Positions 47,572-54,608 of a stretch of DNA of 64,000 nt are shown one piece after another. The position numbers and the translations under genes are program-made. How positions within the stretch are numbered: the stretch's first letter is position 1; each line of letters opens with the position of its first letter. The stretch spans positions 930,001 to 994,000 of the forward strand of contig JAGOPK010000001.1 in the NCBI GenBank assembly GCA_017992055.1, written 5' to 3'. The notes under the pieces are model-generated. The model did no database searches and was not told where the DNA came from. It saw only the letters and a list, made by a program, of their open reading frames with translations. This DNA is from Burkholderiaceae bacterium (GTDB lineage Bacteria; Pseudomonadota; Gammaproteobacteria; Burkholderiales; Burkholderiaceae_C).

Positions 47572-48344
47572 GAGGACTCGTGCTGCGCTGCCACCGTGCC
47601 GTGCTCGAGGTCGATCTGCAGCAGCGCCCCGGCCGTGGCCGCCAGCAGCCGACCATCCGGCCGGGCGCGCACCCAGCGCAGCGGCGCCGGCACGGCCAGC
47701 GACTGCAGGGCCTGGCCGTCGGCATCCAGCCAGTGCAGCAGCGGCCGCGCCGCATCGGGCACGGCCAGGCCTGCGCGGCCGTGGCGCTGGCACCAGGTGC
47801 CGGCCCGCGGCCGCGGGTCGCCGCCCACCGCCCAGGCGGCGGCGCGGCGCCGTGCGTCCAGGTTGTAGCCCAGCACCGGCTGGCCGGGCGCCGCACCCAC
47901 CAGCAGCAGGCCGGCCGCGTCGAGCGTGATGTGGGCCAGCGGATGGGGCAGGCGGGTGCGTCGCAGATGCAGAAAGCCCGGCACCGGCAGGCCCTCGCCC
48001 ATGCGGAAGTCGTGCACCAGGCCCTCGTACTGCGGCTCGGCATGGGGGTCCAGCGAGATCTCCCACAGCTCGGGCAGGGCGGCTGGCGCGACGACCACGC
48101 TGCGCCGCGTGGCCGAGGCCAGCAGCTCGCCACCGCCGGGCAGCGGCCAGCGCTTCAGCACCTGGCCACGGTCGGTGGCCAGCAGCTGCAGCTCGTCGGC
48201 GCCGGCTGGGGCCTGCAGGCGCCAGCGGCCGCCGTCGGCCAGCACGCTGTCGACCGCATCCTGCTCGTGCAGATCGTGCAGAGCGCGCGGTGCCGCCGGG
48301 GCCTGACGCGGCATTGCAGCGGCCAGCGACAGCAGCGCCGGCAC
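47568..48344 (-). CDS. Shortened heme d1-type propeller protein (NirS/NirN-related), unknown function
   Basis: 258 residues from a GTG. The region ASATRRSVVVAPAALPELWEISLD aligns by eye with the NirN segment VYDAAPRRSFVVALKDLPELWEISYD, and YNLDARRR with VNLDARRR, so this is a d1-propeller relative. It lacks the cytochrome c domain and the first blades, including the proximal heme-d1 His. The frame is open upstream to a CTG at 48362 that overlaps the cupredoxin stop. From there it would begin LRRRRVVPALLSLAAA, a good export signal, so the real start may be non-ATG. It sits between cupredoxin and nirC genes inside the nir run. It may be a heme d1 chaperone, an electron-transfer adaptor or a decaying paralogue. 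I see no frameshift. Confidence 0.7.
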   Translation of the reverse strand: MPALLSLAAAMPRQAPAAPRALHDLHEQDAVDSVLADGGRWRLQAPAGADELQLLATDRGQVLKRWPLPGGGELLASATRRSVVVAPAALPELWEISLDPHAEPQYEGLVHDFRMGEGLPVPGFLHLRRTRLPHPLAHITLDAAGLLLVGAAPGQPVLGYNLDARRRAAAWAVGGDPRPRAGTWCQRHGRAGLAVPDAARPLLHWLDADGQALQSLAVPAPLRWVRARPDGRLLAATAGALLQIDLEHGTVAAQHESS

Positions 48345-48358
48345 AACGCGGCGGCGCC

Positions 48359-48709
48359 TCAGGGCAGCACCTCGATCAGGCCGCGCATCTCGGGATGCGG
48401 GCCGCAGTCGTAGGCATAGCGGCCCGGCTGGTCGAAGCGGCGCTCCCAGTGCTCGCCGGGCAGCAGGCGCTCGCTTTCCAGGCCGCCCTCGGCGGCAAAG
48501 CGCACCGAGTGCGAGCTGCGCTTCTCGTCGTTGATCCAGCGCACCGTGCTGCCGGCGGCGATGCTCAGCGTCGCCGGCTCGAAGCGGTGGCCGTGGATGC
48601 GCACGATGGCCGGCAGGCCGGGCCCGGCCGCTTCAGCCCCGGGCAGCGCGCACAGGCCCAGCAGGCCGACCTGCAGCGCGTGGCGGCGGGACCGGTGGTG
48701 CGCGCGCAT
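48359..48709 (-). CDS. Periplasmic cupredoxin (plastocyanin-like)
   Basis: 116 residues: N-terminal basic signal (about 1-27, ending AEA) and a cupredoxin domain. Type 1 copper ligands are visible: H67 (KRSSHSVRF), C102, H105 and M108 in YDCGPHPEM. Such proteins carry single electrons in the periplasm. In nirSTB-type operons of Pseudomonas stutzeri the corresponding place holds nirM (cytochrome c551), so this protein could be the copper-based electron donor to NirS (inference). It starts 7 bases after nirB. Confidence 0.85.
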   Translation of the reverse strand: MRAHHRSRRHALQVGLLGLCALPGAEAAGPGLPAIVRIHGHRFEPATLSIAAGSTVRWINDEKRSSHSVRFAAEGGLESERLLPGEHWERRFDQPGRYAYDCGPHPEMRGLIEVLP

Positions 48710-48716
48710 CACGGAC

Positions 48717-49601
48717 TCACTGCTTGGCGGCGGTGATGTCGGCCTTGGCGTCCAGGCCCAGCGTATAGCCCAGCGAGACATGGTGGAAGCGCCCGGCGCT
48801 GTGGTCGTCGTGGATGGCGAAGCCGAAGTTGACGGTCTTGCCCGGGGCCAGGGTCACATCGCCCTCGCCACCGGCGAGCTTGCGGGTGAACACCACCACC
48901 CACTCGTCGCCCTTCTTCTCGCCCTTGGCCTCCAGCAGGGCCTTGCCGCCGTCCATCACCCGCTTGTCGGCGACGTAGCCGTCGGACTTGCCGCCCTTGC
49001 TGGTCCATTGCAGCAGGTCGTAGAACTTGCCGCTGGCCAGCGAGCCGCCGACGACGTACTTGGTCTTCTTGTCGTCCTTGCCATCGGGCATGGTGCGTGC
49101 GTCGGTGTGGCAGGTCTCCCAGCAGCCCGACAGGTTGGCGCGCTCGACCTTGTTGTCCTCGAGCATGAAGGCCAGCTTGACGGCATTGTCCTTGTCCATC
49201 TTGTCGGCGCCGCCGGCGGGCTGCTTCCAGGCGAAGCGCAGGTACAGGTTGGCGCCGTCGTGGGCCGCCTGCAGCTTGACCGGGATGCTGCCGGCCTTGC
49301 CCTTGATGGGCGCGGGCTCGTTCTTCTGGCCGCTGGCCAGCTTCTTGCCCATGTCGGCGGCTTCTTCCTGGTGGCAGCTGGCGCAGCTTTCGCCCTTCTT
49401 CAGCGCGCGGGCGCCGCCGTGCTCGCTGCCCTTGGTGATCCACTCGATCGGCGAGGCGCCCGGGTAGAACAGGGTGATGGACTTGGCGGGCACCTTGGAC
49501 CAGTCGGGCGCCGCGGCCAGCGCACTGCTGCCGGCGAAGAGGCCGCCGGCGGCGCCCAGAGCGCACGCGGCGAGGAGGGGAAGTCGGTTCAGGGGCTTCA
49601 T
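48717..49601 (-). CDS. nirB: Diheme cytochrome c-552 (NirB of the nirSTB type)
   Basis: 294 residues: signal peptide (about 1-30, ending ALAA) and a cytochrome c-552/ethylbenzene dehydrogenase-type heme-binding domain (about 100-290). One standard heme site, C73-x-x-C76-H77 (CASCH), and a second with three spacer residues, C160-x3-C164-H165 (CWETCH). It resembles the diheme NirB of Pseudomonas stutzeri, not the siroheme NADH-nitrite reductase also called NirB. Predicted role: electron carrier between NirT and NirS in the periplasm. It is 66 bases after nirT on the same strand. Confidence 0.82.
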   Translation of the reverse strand: MKPLNRLPLLAACALGAAGGLFAGSSALAAAPDWSKVPAKSITLFYPGASPIEWITKGSEHGGARALKKGESCASCHQEEAADMGKKLASGQKNEPAPIKGKAGSIPVKLQAAHDGANLYLRFAWKQPAGGADKMDKDNAVKLAFMLEDNKVERANLSGCWETCHTDARTMPDGKDDKKTKYVVGGSLASGKFYDLLQWTSKGGKSDGYVADKRVMDGGKALLEAKGEKKGDEWVVVFTRKLAGGEGDVTLAPGKTVNFGFAIHDDHSAGRFHHVSLGYTLGLDAKADITAAKQ

Positions 49602-49667
49602 GGTGTGGCCTGTGTTGGGGTGGCAGGGGAGCGAGGGGGGGGACGCTTGCGCGGCGCGACGGCCGGC

Positions 49668-50270
49668 TCAGTCCTGTTCCTCGGGCATGTTCTGCGGCTT
49701 GTGGTGGGCAATGCCCTTGTGGCAGTCGATGCAGGTCTCGTTGTTCTTCACCGCCAGCTGGTGCGACTTCTGCGCGCGCGGCTTCTGCGCCTGCGAGTTC
49801 ATCGACTTGAAGTCGTGGCAGTTGCGGCATTCCAGCGAGTCGTTGGCCTTCATGCGCGCCCACTCGCTCTGCGCCAGCTGCAGCCGCTTGGCCTCGAACT
49901 TCTCGCGCGTATCGATGGAGCCGGTGAGCTTGCCCCAGACCTCGCGCGAGGCCTGGATCTTGCGGATCATCTTCGGGCCCCATTCCTTGGGCACGTGGCA
50001 GTCGGGGCAGGTGGCGCGCACGCCGGTGCGGTTGGTGTAGTGGATGGTGTTTTCCGAATACTCCTTGTAGACGTTGTCGCGCATCTCGTGGCAGCTGATG
50101 CAGAAGGCCTCCTTGTTGGTGGCCTCCAGCACGGTGTTGAAGCCGCCCCAGAGCACCACGCCGGCGACGATGCCGATGCCCAGCAGGGCCAGCAGCGAGC
50201 GTGGGCTCGGGCGCAGCAGGGCTTGCCAGGTCCGCCTCAGCAGGCCCGGGCGGGAGGGGGTGTCGGCCAT
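49668..50270 (-). CDS. nirT: Tetraheme quinol dehydrogenase NirT (NapC/NirT family)
   Basis: 200 residues: N-terminal TM anchor (about 25-47, SLLALLGIGIVAGVVLWGG) and four CXXCH sites: C57/C60/H61, C88/C91/H92, C138/C141/H142 and C170/C173/H174. NapC/NirT proteins oxidise membrane quinol and pass electrons to periplasmic reductases. Directly following nirS, it is the likely entry point of electrons for nitrite reduction. A GGAGG ribosome site precedes the ATG. Position makes NirT more likely than NapC. Confidence 0.92.
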   Translation of the reverse strand: MADTPSRPGLLRRTWQALLRPSPRSLLALLGIGIVAGVVLWGGFNTVLEATNKEAFCISCHEMRDNVYKEYSENTIHYTNRTGVRATCPDCHVPKEWGPKMIRKIQASREVWGKLTGSIDTREKFEAKRLQLAQSEWARMKANDSLECRNCHDFKSMNSQAQKPRAQKSHQLAVKNNETCIDCHKGIAHHKPQNMPEEQD

Positions 50271-50343
50271 GCGGGCCTCCTCACTGGATCGGGAAATCGG
50301 GCGCCCGGGCGCCGCCTGGGGCGGCCACCCGGGCGGGCACACA

Positions 50344-52029
50344 TCAGTAGATGTCGTGCTGGGTGTTGTAGACGTTGAACTTGCCGGTCGGGGTGACGAT
50401 GGCCGGATCGGTGATCACCTTCTTCAGCTTCAGGGTCTTGTCGTCGTAGATCACGATCGCCGACTGGTCGGTCTTGCCGCCCCACAGCGAGATCCACACC
50501 TCGTCACCCGCCTGGTTGTATTCGGGGTGGGTGGCGCGGCGCAGCGCCTTGGTCTCGGGCAGGCCGGAGTCCTTGGCCACGTCCAGCTTCACCGGGGCCT
50601 TGTTCAGGTCCTTGAGGTTGTAGACATAGACCGACTCGGCGTTTTCACGCTCGGGGTTCATCGGCAGGTCGGCCCACAGGTTGCCCGACTTGGGATGGGT
50701 CTTGACGAACAGGTTGCCGGCGCCCGGGGTCTTCAGCTCCTGCACCACCTTCCAGTTGTGCTGCTTGAACTTGGCATGCTTGGGATCGTCCGAGGGCGTG
50801 GAGATCAGCGTGATGGCCGCGTCGCCCAGGTGGCCGGTGGCCCACACCGGACCGTACTGCGGGTGCATGAAGTTGGCGCCGCGGCCCGGGTGCGGGATCT
50901 TCTTGGTGTCCACCAGCGCGGCCAGCTTGCCGGTCTTGGTGTCCACCGCGGCGATCTTGTGCGAGGCATTGGCGGCCACCAGGAAGTAGCGCTTGGACTG
51001 GTCCCAGCCGCCGTCGTGCAGGAACTTGGCCGACTCGATGGTGGTGGTCTTCAGGTTCTTGATGTCGCTGTAGTCGACCAGCATGATCTGGCCGGTCTCC
51101 TTGATGTTGACCACCCATTCCGGCTTGGTCATCGACGAGACGATCGAGGCCACGCGCGGCTCGGGGTGGTACTCGCCGTCCACCGTGTTGCCCCGCGTCG
51201 AGACGATCTTCATCGGCTTGAGCGTCTCGCCGTCCATGATCGAGAACTGGGGCGGCCAGTAGGTGCCGCCGATCAGGTACTTGTCCTCGTAGCCCTTGAA
51301 CTTGGAGGTGTCGACCGAGCGCGCGTCGGCGCCCAGCTTGACCGTGGCCACCGTCTGCGGCGTCTCGTACCAGAGGTCGATTAGCGTCACCAGGCCGTCG
51401 CGGCCGACGGTGTAGACATAGCGGCCCGAGGCCGACAGGCGTGAGATGTGCACCGCATAGCCGGTGTCCAGCACCTTCCAGATCTGCTTGGTGTCACCGT
51501 CCACCAGGGCCAGCTTGCCGGCGTCGCGCAGCGTGATCGCGAACACGTTCTGCAGGTTGATCTTGTTGCGCTGCGCCTTGGGCCGCTGGTCCACCGGCAC
51601 CAGCAGCTTCCAGCTGGCCTCCATGTCCTTCAGGCTGAACTCGGGCGGCACATCCGGCACGTTCTGGATGTAGCGCGCCATGATGTTGATCTCGTCCTTG
51701 GACAGGATGTCGTCGTAATTGACCATGCCGCCCTCGGTGCCCAGGGCGATGATCTTTTCCAGGCGCGCGGTGCCCAGCTTGAGCGTGCCGCCTTCCTGCA
51801 CGCTGCCGTCGGCACCCTTCTTCGACCACATCGGCTCCAGGTTCTTGCCGGTGGCGCCCTTGCGCAGCACGCCGTGGCAGCCCGCGCAGCGTTCGAAATA
51901 GATCTTCTTGCCGATCTCCTTCTCCTGCGGGCTCAGTGGCGGTGCCGCGGTCTGCGCCAGGACGCCCTGGGCCAGGCCGGCCAGCAGCAAAGCGAAGGTC
52001 AGACGGGGCAGGGAGCTGTGCTTTCTCAT
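50344..52029 (-). CDS. nirS: Cytochrome cd1 nitrite reductase NirS
   Basis: 561 residues: signal peptide (about 1-25, ending VLA), cytochrome c domain with C48-x-x-C51-H52 (CAGCH), then an eight-bladed d1 propeller. H194 in GYAVHISRLS is the expected proximal d1 ligand. H338 (KFLHDGG) and H380 (KIPHPGRG) are 42 residues apart, the same as the catalytic His pair H327/H369 of the Pseudomonas enzyme. It reduces nitrite to nitric oxide in the periplasm during denitrification. It leads the nir run; upstream lies a palindrome shared with divergent nirE. No nitric oxide reductase gene is in the window. Confidence 0.96.
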   Translation of the reverse strand: MRKHSSLPRLTFALLLAGLAQGVLAQTAAPPLSPQEKEIGKKIYFERCAGCHGVLRKGATGKNLEPMWSKKGADGSVQEGGTLKLGTARLEKIIALGTEGGMVNYDDILSKDEINIMARYIQNVPDVPPEFSLKDMEASWKLLVPVDQRPKAQRNKINLQNVFAITLRDAGKLALVDGDTKQIWKVLDTGYAVHISRLSASGRYVYTVGRDGLVTLIDLWYETPQTVATVKLGADARSVDTSKFKGYEDKYLIGGTYWPPQFSIMDGETLKPMKIVSTRGNTVDGEYHPEPRVASIVSSMTKPEWVVNIKETGQIMLVDYSDIKNLKTTTIESAKFLHDGGWDQSKRYFLVAANASHKIAAVDTKTGKLAALVDTKKIPHPGRGANFMHPQYGPVWATGHLGDAAITLISTPSDDPKHAKFKQHNWKVVQELKTPGAGNLFVKTHPKSGNLWADLPMNPERENAESVYVYNLKDLNKAPVKLDVAKDSGLPETKALRRATHPEYNQAGDEVWISLWGGKTDQSAIVIYDDKTLKLKKVITDPAIVTPTGKFNVYNTQHDIY

Positions 52030-52138
52030 GATGGGTTCAGTCCTTCGTTGGCCGCGGCGGTTGCCGGCTGCCACCCTTCTTTAGGTGCCATGCGCGGGCT
52101 CGCATTCACAGGCGGCGCTGGATTCGGCGAGCGGCGCA

Positions 52139-52144
52139 ATGGTC
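52139..52144 (-). promoter_or_regulatory. Candidate -10 element for nirS
   Basis: GACCAT on the minus strand, centred 33 bases from the nirS/nirE palindrome. It is identical to the hexamer found at the same relative place before nirC. Weak match to TATAAT, so activator-dependent if real. Confidence 0.35.
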
Positions 52145-52158
52145 CCCCCGACGGTGAT

Positions 52159-52190
52159 CCAGCGTCCTTGAACCAGTTCAAGGACGCTGG
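52159..52190. promoter_or_regulatory. Large palindrome between nirS and nirE with FNR/Dnr-like core
   Basis: Arms CCAGCGTCCTTGAAC and its exact complement, 15 bp each, around CA. The inner 14 bases (52168-52181, TTGAACCAGTTCAA) have the FNR/Dnr layout with TTGAA half-sites. The site lies 130 bases before nirS and 47 bases before nirE, so it could control both divergent genes. Confidence 0.72.
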
Positions 52191-52203
52191 GCCGGGGCGC
52201 ATC

Positions 52204-52209
52204 GAACAT
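52204..52209 (+). promoter_or_regulatory. Candidate -10 element for nirE
   Basis: GAACAT, centred 32 bases from the palindrome centre on the nirE side. A start near 52216 would leave a leader of about 21 bases that includes the GGAG ribosome site at 52225-52228. Confidence 0.35.
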
Positions 52210-52236
52210 GGCCGGGATCAATTTGGAGTCCATCCC

Positions 52237-53124
52237 ATGGCCGTCGTCGACCTGCTGCCGCCCCGGCGCGGCGAAACCGAACCCGCACCCGGGCCTGCGC
52301 ACACGCCGGGCCAGCCCGGCCGCGTCACCCTGGTGGGCGCCGGTCCCGGCGACCCCGACCTGCTGACGCTGCGTGCGCTGCGCGCGCTGCAGTCGGCCAC
52401 CCTGGTGCTGCACGACCACCTGGTGGCGCCCGAGGTGCTGGCCCTGGTGCCGGCCACGGCCGAGCGCATCTACGTGGGCAAGGAGAGCGGCGCGCACACG
52501 CTGCAGCAGACGGCCATCACCGAGCTGATGCTGGGCCTGGCGCGCAGCGGCCGGGCGGTGCTGCGGCTCAAGGGCGGCGACCCCTACATCTTCGGCCGCG
52601 GCGGCGAGGAGGCGCAGGCCCTGGCCGCGGCCGGCGTGCCCTTCGAGGTCGTGCCCGGCATCAGCTCGGCCCAGGCCGCCGCGGCCCTGGCCGGCATGCC
52701 GCTGACCCACCGCGACCATGCCGACGCGGTGGTGCTGGCCACCGGCCACCTGCGTGCCGAGCGCCAGCCCGGGGGGCCGGGCCCGGAGCTGGACCTGGAT
52801 CTGGACTGGGCCCGGCTGGCACGGCCGCACCAGACGGTGGTGATCTACATGGGCGTGGGCGCGCTGCCGCTGATCTGCAGCGGCCTGGTGGCCCATGGCC
52901 TGCCGGCCGAGACACCGGCAGCCACCGTCGAGCGCGCTTCGCGCAGCGACCAGCGCATCACCGTCGGCACCCTGGCCAGCCTGCCGCGGCTGGCCCAGGC
53001 CCAGGGCGTGCGCGCGCCAGCGCTGATCTTCGTCGGCGGCGTGGTCGGCCTGCATGCCGAGCTGGCGGCCGGTGGCCGCAGCCTGCCGGTCGCGGCGGCG
53101 ACAGCATCACGGGCTGCGGCTTGA
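52237..53124 (+). CDS. nirE: Uroporphyrinogen-III C-methyltransferase NirE
   Basis: 295 residues of the SUMT/CobA family: VTLVGAGPGDPDLLTLRALR, LKGGDPYIFGRGGEEAQAL, VVPGISSAQAA and VIYMGVG. It methylates uroporphyrinogen III with SAM to precorrin-2, the first step to siroheme and heme d1. No CysG dehydrogenase/ferrochelatase domain is fused, so NirE fits better than CysG. It is divergent from nirS and shares its palindrome. Its stop codon lies inside the palindrome in front of ccmA. The ATG has GGAG 8 bases upstream. Confidence 0.9.
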   Translation: MAVVDLLPPRRGETEPAPGPAHTPGQPGRVTLVGAGPGDPDLLTLRALRALQSATLVLHDHLVAPEVLALVPATAERIYVGKESGAHTLQQTAITELMLGLARSGRAVLRLKGGDPYIFGRGGEEAQALAAAGVPFEVVPGISSAQAAAALAGMPLTHRDHADAVVLATGHLRAERQPGGPGPELDLDLDWARLARPHQTVVIYMGVGALPLICSGLVAHGLPAETPAATVERASRSDQRITVGTLASLPRLAQAQGVRAPALIFVGGVVGLHAELAAGGRSLPVAAATASRAAA

Positions 53125-53134
53125 CTTGAGTCAA
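53121..53134. promoter_or_regulatory. FNR/Dnr-geometry palindrome upstream of ccmA
   Basis: TTGACTTGAGTCAA (arms CTTGACT/AGTCAAG around TG) overlaps the nirE stop codon. Half-sites are TTGAC with 4-base spacing, the layout of FNR/Dnr boxes with T replaced by C. Confidence 0.65.
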
Positions 53135-53142
53135 GACGAAGC

Positions 53143-53913
53143 ATGTCCGGGGTTCGCAGAATGCGCCTGTCCGATCCCTGGCGGATCGGGCCATGCGCCT
53201 TGAACCCCACTACCCCTTCCTCCTTCTCCGTTGATCACGCCGACGCCTGGCTGCAGACGCGGCAGCTGGTCGGCGCGCGCAACGGCCAGCGCCTGTGGGG
53301 CCCGCTGTCGCTGCGGCTGGCGCCGGGCGAGGCCCTGCATGTGCAAGGCCCCAATGGCAGCGGCAAGACCACGCTGCTGCGCACCCTGGCCGGGCTGCGG
53401 CCGCCGGCGCTGGGCCAGGTGCAGTCCTCGCCGGCGCTGCAGGCCGGTGGCCTGTGGTGGCTGGGCCATGCACTGCCGCTGGCCGACGCCCTGGACGCGC
53501 AGCACAACCTGCTGCACTGGCTGGCGCTGGCCGGCGCCCCGGTCGACGCCCAGGCCGTGGCCCGGCAGCTGCAGCGCCTGCAGGTGCCGGCCGGGCGGCC
53601 GCTGCGCCAGCTGTCGGCCGGCCAGCGGCGCAAGACCGGCCTGGCCGTGCTGGCGCTGGCGCCGCGCCCGCTGTGGCTGCTGGACGAACCCTTCGATGCA
53701 CTCGACCAGGCCGGCTGCGACTGGCTGGCCGAGCTGGCCGCGGCGCATTGCGCGGCCGGCGGCGCCCTGGTCTTCAGCGCCCACCAGGTGCCGCCGGGCG
53801 CCCTGGCCCGGGCCCGGGTGCTGAACCTGCAGCCGGCGGCCGCGCCCGCCAGTGCCGAAACGGCCAGCCAATCGGCCCGCCAAGCGGCCACGCCGGTCTG
53901 GGCCGGGGCATGA
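53143..53913 (+). CDS. ccmA: Heme exporter ATP-binding protein CcmA
   Basis: Up to 256 residues. ABC ATPase with Walker A GPNGSGKTT, signature LSAGQRRKT and Walker B LWLLDEPFDALD. With CcmB it powers release of holo-CcmE from CcmCD. The coordinates give the outermost ATG. Other in-frame starts are ATG 53161 and TTG 53200; the candidate promoter (CAGAAT at 53157-53162, transcript start near 53169) would favour 53200, giving 237 residues, closer to the family norm of about 205. The C-terminal 25 residues are an Ala/Ser-rich tail. Overlaps ccmB by 4 bases. Confidence 0.88.
   Translation: MSGVRRMRLSDPWRIGPCALNPTTPSSFSVDHADAWLQTRQLVGARNGQRLWGPLSLRLAPGEALHVQGPNGSGKTTLLRTLAGLRPPALGQVQSSPALQAGGLWWLGHALPLADALDAQHNLLHWLALAGAPVDAQAVARQLQRLQVPAGRPLRQLSAGQRRKTGLAVLALAPRPLWLLDEPFDALDQAGCDWLAELAAAHCAAGGALVFSAHQVPPGALARARVLNLQPAAAPASAETASQSARQAATPVWAGA
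53157..53162 (+). promoter_or_regulatory. Candidate -10 element for ccm operon
   Basis: CAGAAT, matching TATAAT at 4 of 6 positions, is centred exactly 32 bases from the centre of the upstream palindrome, the spacing of FNR-type class II promoters. Confidence 0.42.
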
Positions 53914-54605
53914 GCATGCTGGCCAACCGTCCCTGGCTGCCGGCGCTGCAGGCCGTGCTGGCGCGCGAATGGCGCCTGGCCTGGCAGCGCCCGGCCGATC
54001 TGGGCCTGCAGGCGGTGTTCTTCATCGTCGTCACCAGCCTGTTTCCGCTGGCCCTGCAGCCCGAGGCCAGGCTGCTGCAGACACTGGCGCCGGGCGTGCT
54101 GTGGGTGGCGGCCTTCCTGGCCGTGCTGCTGGCCAGCGTGCGGCTGTTCGACGAAGACCTGCGCAGCGGCTGGCTGGACCAGTGGCGCTTGTCCGGCGTG
54201 CCGCTGGCCCTGCTGATGGCCGCGCGCATGGCCGTGCAATGGGCGCTGGCGGCGCTGCCGGTGCTGATCGTCGCGCCGCTGGTGGCGCTGCAGTTTGCGC
54301 TGGCGCGCGAGGCCCTGGCCACGCTGCTGCTGGCCCTGGCCCTGGGCACCGGCGTGCTGGCCATGCTGGCGGCGGTGGCCGCGGCGCTGTCGGCCGGCCT
54401 GCGTGGCCAGGCCTCGCTGGCCGTGCTGCTGGTGCTGCCGCTGGCCACGCCGGCCCTGGTGTTCGGCACGCTGGCCGTGGCCCGCGCCCAGCAGGGCCTG
54501 CCGGCGGCGGCCGAGCTGTCGCTGCTGGGGGCCATGGCCGCCTTCAGCGCCGCGCTGGGGCCGTGGATCGGTGGCGCAGCCCTGCTCGCTGCGGTGGAAA
54601 GTTAG
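53910..54605 (+). CDS. ccmB: Heme exporter membrane protein CcmB
   Basis: 231 residues with six predicted TM helices. The early segment FFIVVTSLFPLAL and the loop LFDEDLRSGWLDQ match CcmB. It is the membrane partner of CcmA. The start overlaps ccmA (ATGA). ccmC begins 3 bases after its stop. Confidence 0.92.
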   Translation: MSMLANRPWLPALQAVLAREWRLAWQRPADLGLQAVFFIVVTSLFPLALQPEARLLQTLAPGVLWVAAFLAVLLASVRLFDEDLRSGWLDQWRLSGVPLALLMAARMAVQWALAALPVLIVAPLVALQFALAREALATLLLALALGTGVLAMLAAVAAALSAGLRGQASLAVLLVLPLATPALVFGTLAVARAQQGLPAAAELSLLGAMAAFSAALGPWIGGAALLAAVES

Positions 54606-54608
54606 CCC

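Noticed and set aside
44498-47929. Plus-strand open frame of about 1140 codons across nirG-nirC
   Set aside because: Antisense to nirG, nirDL, nirF and nirC, all with recognisable motifs and operon spacing.
47568-48344. 3' fragment of a broken nirS or nirN
   Set aside because: No matching 5' part or frameshift lies upstream; the cupredoxin gene directly precedes it and the frame has its own plausible signal peptide. A decaying paralogue cannot be fully excluded.
48717-49601. Assimilatory NADH-nitrite reductase NirB
   Set aside because: No siroheme or FAD motifs; two c-type heme sites show it is the cytochrome c-552 also named NirB.
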